NCBI RefSeq assembly: GCF_027531705.1
Contig: NZ_JAPZSP010000018.1
Location: 124,001 to 188,000 of the forward strand
DNA length: 64,000 bases
Direction of reading: 5' to 3'
From: Flavobacterium sp.
Lineage (GTDB): Bacteria > Bacteroidota > Bacteroidia > Flavobacteriales > Flavobacteriaceae
The translations under genes and the position numbers were made by a program. This document shows, in pieces, positions 59,060 to 64,000 of this stretch (position 1 is its first letter; the number at the start of each line of letters is the position of its first letter). Below the pieces are notes generated by a model, which was not told the origin of the DNA, did no database searches, and saw nothing but the letters and a program-made list of their open reading frames with translations.

Positions 59060-60022
59060 ATGAATTTATATCCACTACAATTCCAGCCTATTCTAAAAGA
59101 CAGAATTTGGGGCGGAACCAAGCTAAAAACCTATTTAAACAAACCTATTTCTTCTGAAATCACTGGAGAAAGTTGGGAAATTTCTACTGTAGAAAACGAT
59201 GTTAGTGTTATTTCCAATGGTTTTTTTAAAGGAAAATCATTAAACGAAATCATTTCTGAATTTCCAAATGAAGTTTTAGGAACAAAAGTTTATGAGCAAT
59301 TTGGAAAACAATTTCCATTACTTTTCAAATATCTTGATGCTCGTGAGGATTTATCAATTCAAGTTCATCCTAATGATGAATTGGCAGCTAAACGTCATAA
59401 TTCGTTTGGTAAAACCGAAATGTGGTATGTCATGCAAGCTGATGAAAATGCTCGACTAATAGTTGGTTTCAAAGAAAAATCTTCACCAAATGAATATTTA
59501 AAAAGTCTTGAAAACAAAACAATAATTGATATTTTAGATACTAAAAAAGTAAAAAAAGGAGATGTTTTTTTCCTCGAAACTGGAACTGTTCATGCCATTG
59601 GAGCTGGAACAGTAATTGCCGAAATTCAACAAACTTCTGACATTACTTATAGATTATATGATTTTGATAGAGTTGACGCTCATGGAAATACACGCGAATT
59701 ACATGTCGATTTAGCTTTAGATGCCATAAACTATAATGTAGTTGAAGCTCAAAAAGAATATTCTAAAGTTGTAAATTCTTCTAACGAAATGGTAAATTGT
59801 CCTTATTTTACGACCAATTTCATTCCACTTGATGGAAAAATTGAAGTTGAAAAAGACAAAAAATCATTTACAGTTTATATGTGTGTTGAAGGCAATTTTG
59901 AATTAGAATATAAAGGAGAAAGTTATCAGTACAAAACAGGTGATACGGTTTTAATTCCAGCAGAAATGGCTTTATTTGAAATTGATGGAAAAGCCTCTTT
60001 GTTAGAAATATACATTTCTTAA
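59060..60022 (+). CDS. manA: Mannose-6-phosphate isomerase, class I
   Basis: A 320-residue cupin-fold zinc enzyme that interconverts fructose-6-phosphate and mannose-6-phosphate for surface glycans. Zinc-site segments DLSIQVHPNDELA, FGKTEMWYVM and TGTVHAIGAG are intact. It is the short form found in Firmicutes and Bacteroidetes. The 79-bp spacer before it has T-rich DNA (ATTTTTGC near 59040) but no clean -7 consensus. Confidence 0.95.
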   Translation: MNLYPLQFQPILKDRIWGGTKLKTYLNKPISSEITGESWEISTVENDVSVISNGFFKGKSLNEIISEFPNEVLGTKVYEQFGKQFPLLFKYLDAREDLSIQVHPNDELAAKRHNSFGKTEMWYVMQADENARLIVGFKEKSSPNEYLKSLENKTIIDILDTKKVKKGDVFFLETGTVHAIGAGTVIAEIQQTSDITYRLYDFDRVDAHGNTRELHVDLALDAINYNVVEAQKEYSKVVNSSNEMVNCPYFTTNFIPLDGKIEVEKDKKSFTVYMCVEGNFELEYKGESYQYKTGDTVLIPAEMALFEIDGKASLLEIYIS

Positions 60023-60043
60023 CCTTTATTAGAAAGATTATGT

Positions 60044-60051
60044 GTAATTTT
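60044..60051 (+). promoter_or_regulatory. -7 promoter element TAATTTTG
   Basis: An exact TAnnTTTG, 27 bp before the ATG at 60079. Confidence 0.6.
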
Positions 60052-60078
60052 GCATCAAATTTTAAAAAATAGAAGAAA

Positions 60079-60348
60079 ATGCCAAGTGTTAAAAATTTAA
60101 AAAAAGATATCAATTTTGTTTTAGGTGATATTATAGAAGCGGTTTACTTATATGAAATGGCTACTACTGGAAAACCAACTCCTGAGAGCAATGCTGTAAT
60201 TGATGAAGCAATCACAACTTTTGATAGTTTAATCTTAAAAGTAAATGCTAAAAAAGTTGAAAACAAAAAAGCACATTTCAAACAAATTGGTTTAGAATTA
60301 GAACAAGCTGCAAATCAATTGGTTGAAAAAATCAACAGTTTACAATAA
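60079..60348 (+). CDS. Small helical protein of unknown function
   Basis: An 89-residue protein, MPSVKNLKKDINFVLGDIIEAVYLYEMATTG followed by two amphipathic helices ending VEKINSLQ. It is probably all-helical and cytoplasmic. Similar short proteins appear in Flavobacteriia next to tRNA-Thr, from memory; no function is known to me. It has its own -7 element. Confidence 0.75.
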   Translation: MPSVKNLKKDINFVLGDIIEAVYLYEMATTGKPTPESNAVIDEAITTFDSLILKVNAKKVENKKAHFKQIGLELEQAANQLVEKINSLQ

Positions 60349-60377
60349 AAAAAAGCATAAAAAAAGTTGCATTTTAT

Positions 60378-60408
60378 TTTGGATATTTAAAATTCAACTT
60401 TATATTTG
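60378..60408 (+). promoter_or_regulatory. Consensus promoter of tRNA-Thr
   Basis: TTTG (60378-60381), exactly 19 bp, then TATATTTG (60401-60408), the full Bacteroidetes -33/-7 consensus, 15 bp upstream of the mature tRNA. It is the best promoter match in the window. Confidence 0.8.
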
Positions 60409-60423
60409 CACTCGAAATGAGTC

Positions 60424-60497
60424 GCCAGCGTAGCTCAGTTGGCTAGAGCAGCTGATTTGTAATCAGCAGGTCGTGGGTTCGAGTCCCTCCGCCGGCT
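60424..60497 (+). tRNA. tRNA-Thr (anticodon UGU)
   Basis: A 74-nt cloverleaf: acceptor GCCAGCG with CGCCGGC, D arm GCTC/GAGC, anticodon stem GCTGA/TCAGC with loop TTTGTAA (anticodon TGT), and T loop TTCGAGT. The 3' CCA is not encoded. Two mismatches are visible: A-C at acceptor pair 4-69 and T-T in the T stem (50-64). A consensus promoter precedes it and a terminator follows, so the gene is a single transcription unit. Confidence 0.96.
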
Positions 60498-60500
60498 CAA

Positions 60501-60531
60501 AAAGAGAAAACGAAAGTTTTCTCTTTTTTTT
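60501..60531 (+). terminator. Terminator of tRNA-Thr
   Basis: GAGAAAAC (60504-60511), GAAA tetraloop, GTTTTCTC (60516-60523), then T8. Confidence 0.9.
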
Positions 60532-60535
60532 ATAC

Positions 60536-60570
60536 AAAAAAACCATAAGATAATAACTTATGGTTTTTTT
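60536..60570. terminator. Bidirectional terminator before the DUF4369 gene
   Basis: AACCATAAG (60541-60549) pairs with CTTATGGTT (60557-60565), with A7 before and T7 after, so it works on both strands; its main client is the minus-strand gene ending at 60588. Confidence 0.82.
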
Positions 60571-60587
60571 GCTTTAAGAATATTCTA

Positions 60588-61295
60588 TTATTTCTCTACT
60601 TTTCTTCTTTCGTTATAAAAATCTTTCAACTTTTTTCCATACATAGATTTTGCAACTTTAGGTGTCATCATTTTTTGTATAGTATCTAAATACTTCAAAT
60701 TAACATCTGGAATTTCAGATAACGCTATAAATGGAGCAACTTCATAATCTTTATTATTCAAGGCAAAATTTACAGCATACAAATAACGTCTTTTAGTTAC
60801 CAAATCTTGTTCTTTGGCAACACTGTCGGCTTGTGCATACTTTTTATCCTGATAAGCTTTAAATTGCATCTGAACTAAATCTAAATTTTTATCAGTATAT
60901 CTTGAATTTACTAATTTGTATTCTTCAAATTTATCATGGTTTTTAGAACCTGTAATTTTGGCATCCGAAAGATAATTTTCTAGAGAAGTTTGTATCGAAA
61001 TCTCTCCTGCTTCTGCAAAAAATGGAATGTTATTATCCAACGAATTGGTTACGCCTCTATCTAAAAAAAGATAATACATCTCGGGAGAATCAATTGTTAA
61101 ATGGCTTTCAAAATCAGACTTCCCATCAATTTTTATAGTGTCAATTGGCACCAAAAGTGAATCAACTATTTTTTGAATATAAAGTGTTCCTTTATTTAAC
61201 CCTTTAATGTTTCCTGTTAGGTGTAAATTGCCTTCATTTTTACTACAAGAAAAGATTGAAAATACTACTGCAAGAATGATTAACTGTTTTTTCAT
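60588..61295 (-). CDS. DUF4369 lipoprotein
   Basis: A 235-residue lipoprotein (signal MKKQLIILAVVFSIFSC, lipidated Cys17). The N-terminal domain (about 22-125: NLHLTGNIKGLNKGTLYIQKI, then FESHLTIDSPEMYYLFL) matches DUF4369, which usually precedes a thioredoxin-like AhpC/TSA domain. Here that redox domain is absent: the remainder is a helical, Lys-rich region (about 130-235) with no CxxC. Probably an envelope protein of unknown role. Confidence 0.85.
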   Translation of the reverse strand: MKKQLIILAVVFSIFSCSKNEGNLHLTGNIKGLNKGTLYIQKIVDSLLVPIDTIKIDGKSDFESHLTIDSPEMYYLFLDRGVTNSLDNNIPFFAEAGEISIQTSLENYLSDAKITGSKNHDKFEEYKLVNSRYTDKNLDLVQMQFKAYQDKKYAQADSVAKEQDLVTKRRYLYAVNFALNNKDYEVAPFIALSEIPDVNLKYLDTIQKMMTPKVAKSMYGKKLKDFYNERRKVEK

Positions 61296-61357
61296 TTTAT
61301 AATTTTAATAAGTCGCAAAGAAATGAAAAATATAAAGTTTGACAATTTTTATTACAT

Positions 61358-61384
61358 AAAAAAACTCTTGCTGAACAAGAGTTA
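61358..61384 (-). terminator. Terminator of the DUF2805 gene
   Basis: AACTCTTG (61363-61370) pairs with CAAGAGTT (61376-61383); T run follows on the minus strand. Confidence 0.8.
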
Positions 61385-61389
61385 AATTT

Positions 61390-61665
61390 TTAATCAAATT
61401 TATTTTTCATATAATATTTACCATCTAAATCATCAAAATCATCTTCGACTGCTGGCTTAGGTTTGGGTTTACTTGCGGCAACCTTTTTTTTCCAAAGCTC
61501 AAAATTTTCTTTAGACAATCTTTTGCGCAATAGTTCAGTTACTTCATTTTCGGTAATACCAAACTCAGCTTTTAAAACTTCAAAAGGCTTTTTTTCCTCT
61601 TGAGCCATACTTATAACTCGTTCTAACTGTTCGTTATCAAGTTCTACTCTTTTACTTTTTTTCAT
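61390..61665 (-). CDS. DUF2805 / TIGR03643 family protein
   Basis: A 91-residue basic protein, KRVELDNEQLERVISMAQEEKKPFEVLKAEFGITENEVTELLRKRL. The helix-turn-helix-like helices and the following KKKVAASKPKPKP linker fit the small DUF2805 family. DNA binding is plausible from the FGITENEV segment but unproven. It has an acidic C-terminal tail. The 110-bp spacer upstream is AT-rich without a clear element. Confidence 0.82.
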   Translation of the reverse strand: MKKSKRVELDNEQLERVISMAQEEKKPFEVLKAEFGITENEVTELLRKRLSKENFELWKKKVAASKPKPKPAVEDDFDDLDGKYYMKNKFD

Positions 61666-61775
61666 TAGTCGAAAAGCACAATTTTAATGTTAATTCTTAT
61701 TCTATAATCAATTTATATACCAATATTAAGAAAAAAAATAATTACTTTTTAATTTTGGTCGAAATTTTTAAAAAT

Positions 61776-62375
61776 TTATTTTATAATTCTAAAAGTAAGG
61801 TTAATCCTTGCTCCTATTTCTTTAGAGCTTTTCGGAATTTGATGCTTCCAAAAATGCTGTGTTGTTCCTTTCATTATTAATAAACTTCCGTTTTCAAGAT
61901 TGATATTTTGTCTTTGATTGGTTGTATTATGTTTTAACTGAAAAACTCGTTCAGTACCAAAACTAACCGATGCAATTATCGGGTTTCTACCTAATTCTTT
62001 CTCATTATCGGCATGCCAACCATTACTGTCTTTTCCATCTCGATAATAATTTAGTAAGACAGTTGTGAAATTTTCATTGCAAATACTTTCAACTTCATTT
62101 TTGATGAACATCAATAAAGGATTCCAGCGGTTGGGTTGCATTATAATATTAGAATAACCATAAGGCTTTCCATCATTTCCAAAAAGCGAAGTTAATCTTG
62201 GTTGAAGATGCTTTTTCCCATAAACCGTTATTTCATCGTGTTGCCAAGGAATTTCATTTTTGAGTAATTCGAATAGCTCCTTAGATTTTTCAGAATTGAA
62301 TAACGAAGGATGATACTCAATTTCGGCATCTGGTAAATCGAAAACAATTTTTTCTTGAGGAAATAATAAATTCAT
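61776..62375 (-). CDS. AlkB-like 2-oxoglutarate/Fe(II) dioxygenase
   Basis: A 199-residue dioxygenase of the AlkB family (ABH2-like). Iron ligands His121 and Asp123 (GWHADNE) and His178 (FWKHQIPK), and 2-oxoglutarate-binding Arg190/Arg196 in ARINLTFR, are all present. The N-terminal PRLTSLFG segment is the nucleotide-recognition region. It demethylates alkylated bases in DNA or RNA. Its -7 element ends 4 nt before the ATG. Confidence 0.92.
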   Translation of the reverse strand: MNLLFPQEKIVFDLPDAEIEYHPSLFNSEKSKELFELLKNEIPWQHDEITVYGKKHLQPRLTSLFGNDGKPYGYSNIIMQPNRWNPLLMFIKNEVESICNENFTTVLLNYYRDGKDSNGWHADNEKELGRNPIIASVSFGTERVFQLKHNTTNQRQNINLENGSLLIMKGTTQHFWKHQIPKSSKEIGARINLTFRIIK

Positions 62376-62379
62376 ATTC

Positions 62380-62387
62380 CAAAAATA
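62380..62387 (-). promoter_or_regulatory. -7 promoter element TATTTTTG, 4 nt from ATG
   Basis: An exact TAnnTTTG on the minus strand, separated from the alkB-like ATG by GAAT. It lies in the T tract of the aqpZ terminator. Confidence 0.45.
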
Positions 62388-62415
62388 AAAAAACCGCTCG
62401 AATTAACGAACGGTT
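62384..62415 (-). terminator. Terminator of aqpZ
   Basis: AACCGCTCG (62392-62400) pairs with CGAACGGTT (62406-62414) with one mismatch; T run follows on the minus strand. Confidence 0.7.
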
Positions 62416-62435
62416 CTGAATTATATTTTGAGTTT

Positions 62436-63143
62436 TTAGTCTTTATTTTTATCTTCAAGAACAAACTTATGAATAAATCCACCAACTAATGCACCTGCTA
62501 TTGGAGCAACCCAAAACAACCAAACTTGTGACAAAGGTTCACCACCAACATACAATGCTTGTGATAATGAACGAGCAGGATTTACTGATGTATTCGTTAT
62601 TGGAATACTTATAAGGTGAATTAAAGTCAATGCCAAACCAATTGCTATTCCAGCAAATTTACCATGTGCAAACTTATCTGTTGCTCCTAAAATGATGATT
62701 AAAAACATCATTGTCAATACAAATTCTGCAACAAAACAAGCTTCCATTGAATAACCTTCTGGAGAAAAAGCACCAAATCCGTTTGAAGCAAATGCTCCAG
62801 CTTTTGTATTATCAATAGCAAAACCTGCTTTTCCTGACAAAATAAAGAATAAAGTTGTTGCTGCTAAAAAAGCTCCAGCACATTGCGAAAGAATATAAGG
62901 CGCCAAATCTTTAGCCTTAAACTTTCCTCCAGCCCAAAGTCCGACAGAAACGGCAGGATTAAAATGTCCGCCTGATAGATGCCCAACAGCATAAGCCATT
63001 GTCAATACAGTAAGTCCGAAAGCTAGTGAAACACCAACAAATCCGATTCCTAAATCTGGAATTCCGGCAGCAAAAACGGCACTTCCGCAACCACCAAGTA
63101 CAAGCCAATACGTTCCGAAAAATTCTGCAAAAAGTTTTTTCAT
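62436..63143 (-). CDS. aqpZ: Aquaporin Z
   Basis: A 235-residue inner-membrane water channel with six helices and two half-helices. NPA motifs are at 62-64 (GGHFNPAVS) and 188-190 (SVNPARS), followed by the selectivity Arg191. The [19 protein letters not shown] start and [18 protein letters not shown] segment are typical of water-specific AqpZ, not glycerol facilitators. Confidence 0.95.
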   Translation of the reverse strand: MKKLFAEFFGTYWLVLGGCGSAVFAAGIPDLGIGFVGVSLAFGLTVLTMAYAVGHLSGGHFNPAVSVGLWAGGKFKAKDLAPYILSQCAGAFLAATTLFFILSGKAGFAIDNTKAGAFASNGFGAFSPEGYSMEACFVAEFVLTMMFLIIILGATDKFAHGKFAGIAIGLALTLIHLISIPITNTSVNPARSLSQALYVGGEPLSQVWLFWVAPIAGALVGGFIHKFVLEDKNKD

Positions 63144-63219
63144 AATTAAATATTTAAGTTAATTAAATACGAACTTATAAAAAAATTGTGATTATTTTAA
63201 GAAAAATAAAAAAATTGAA

Positions 63220-64000
63220 TTATTTTTTAAATTTTACATTCATAATTACTATTGCTATAATAATAAGAATAATTCCAATCCATTGTAAAAAAACAACATT
63301 TTCATTTAAAATAAGATAAGCCATTAAGACCGAAACAGGTAGTTCAAGAGCAGAAACAATACTTCCAAGGCCAATTCCTGTTATTGGAAAACCAGCATTC
63401 ATCAATAAAGGCGGAATAATTGTGCCAAAAAGCGCTAAAAAAATTCCCCATTTTAAAAATATGGAATAATCATAAGGAGTGGTTTGTGTAAAAATTCCAA
63501 ATCCAAAAACAATAATTGCACCACCAAGAAGCATATATAAACTTCTCTGAGCAGACGAAATTCCAAGTGCAACTTTATTAGCAGTAAACATAGTAGTTGT
63601 AAAAGAAGCTGCAGCTAACATTCCCCATAAAATACCACGCCAATCAATAGTAATTTGATTATTAATTAGATTTGTTGCTAAAATTGTTCCAACTAAAACA
63701 ATTAATACGGAAATGATTTTTTGATTGGATGGCTTTCTTTTTTCAATAAACCATTCGAGCAAAACACCCATCCAAACGGTTTGCATAAGTAAAACAATAG
63801 CTATAGAAACATCAATATATTTTACACATAAGTAATAAAAAACACTTGTCATACCAAGTGATGTTCCGGCAAGCATTAAATGAAAAATATTTTTTGATGA
63901 AGCTTTTTCTACAACTTGATCAGTTCTATATTTCTGAAAAACATTGATTATAAAAACTCCTAAAATTCCCAAAATAAATTGAGACGAAGTAACTTCAGCA
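63220..64000 (-). CDS. EamA/DMT family transporter (5' end outside the window)
   Basis: The reading frame runs off the right edge without a stop: codons beyond 63972 continue as AEVTSSQF ILGILG. About 259 residues are visible, short of the usual 290-310, so one or two N-terminal helices are missing. Eight to nine hydrophobic helices remain, in two EamA repeats (GILGVFIINVF, then WGMLAAASFTTTMF and VSALELPVSVLMAYLILNE). A start at 63972 (a TTG) would be an artefact of the window edge. Substrate unknown. Confidence 0.85.
   Translation of the reverse strand, partial: AEVTSSQFILGILGVFIINVFQKYRTDQVVEKASSKNIFHLMLAGTSLGMTSVFYYLCVKYIDVSIAIVLLMQTVWMGVLLEWFIEKRKPSNQKIISVLIVLVGTILATNLINNQITIDWRGILWGMLAAASFTTTMFTANKVALGISSAQRSLYMLLGGAIIVFGFGIFTQTTPYDYSIFLKWGIFLALFGTIIPPLLMNAGFPITGIGLGSIVSALELPVSVLMAYLILNENVVFLQWIGIILIIIAIVIMNVKFKK

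Noticed and set aside
63970-63972. TTG at 63972 as the real start of the EamA gene
   Set aside because: The frame stays open to the window edge and family length requires more N-terminal sequence.

Overview
The window looks like a stretch of chromosome from a Flavobacteriaceae bacterium, most likely Flavobacterium or a close relative. Four things support this. The DNA is AT-rich and genes usually lack Shine-Dalgarno sites. Most intergenic regions carry the Bacteroidetes -7 promoter element TAnnTTTG. Several secreted proteins end in type IX secretion (T9SS) sorting domains. Housekeeping genes are flavobacterial in form, for example bacillithiol BshC, a zinc-less Tgt, a short DciA-like DUF721 protein and DUF4295 beside rpmG/rpmB. 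No phage, insertion sequence, CRISPR array or rRNA operon was seen. One tRNA gene, tRNA-Thr(UGU), is present.

Layout. 1-3.7 kb: the end of a small CxxC protein, a secreted S9 dipeptidyl peptidase, and an orphan gene lying between two repeat-like intergenic blocks. 3.7-16 kb (minus strand): a GATase-like secreted protein, dnaB split by an intein, accA, an EamA transporter, an LptF/LptG permease, tgt, and a three-gene biotin-dependent acyl-CoA carboxylase operon. 16-32 kb (mostly plus): a TPR histidine kinase with its LytTR regulator, three large T9SS cargo proteins, a B12/radical SAM protein (minus), bshC and ndk. 32-47 kb (mostly minus): DUF721, a lipoprotein, a beta-lactamase-fold hydrolase, ftsY, a ribosomal-protein operon, cinA, an exonuclease-FAH-Hpt operon, a delta-60 T9SS protein, a 2-oxoacid dehydrogenase E2, a GT2 glycosyltransferase, lptB, and kpsF-tatC-AhpD-like. 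47-60 kb (mostly plus): recQ, a cluster of unknown genes, a TSP3/T9SS protein, DUF2891, an FAD protein, MsrB-MsrA, idi, queD-like, bcp and manA. 60-64 kb: tRNA-Thr, then minus-strand DUF4369 lipoprotein, DUF2805, alkB-like, aqpZ and a truncated EamA gene.

Most genes are housekeeping or envelope functions: LPS export (LptB, an LptF/G permease, KpsF), protein export (FtsY, TatC, T9SS cargo), acyl-CoA metabolism, redox defence (BshC, MsrBA, Bcp) and replication/repair (DnaB, DUF721, RecQ, AlkB-like).

The less ordinary content is in regulatory and repeat DNA. A LAGLIDADG intein interrupts the DnaB Walker A motif. Several spacers are built from degenerate 7-13 bp tandem words; one 8-bp family recurs at two loci, and a 7-bp array lies inside a reading frame where slippage would shift it. 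A roughly 130-bp dispersed element occurs twice. Direct repeats spaced by two helical turns precede the LytS/LytTR-type operon and dnaB. A few genes have their -7 element only 4 nt from the ATG, which suggests leaderless mRNAs.
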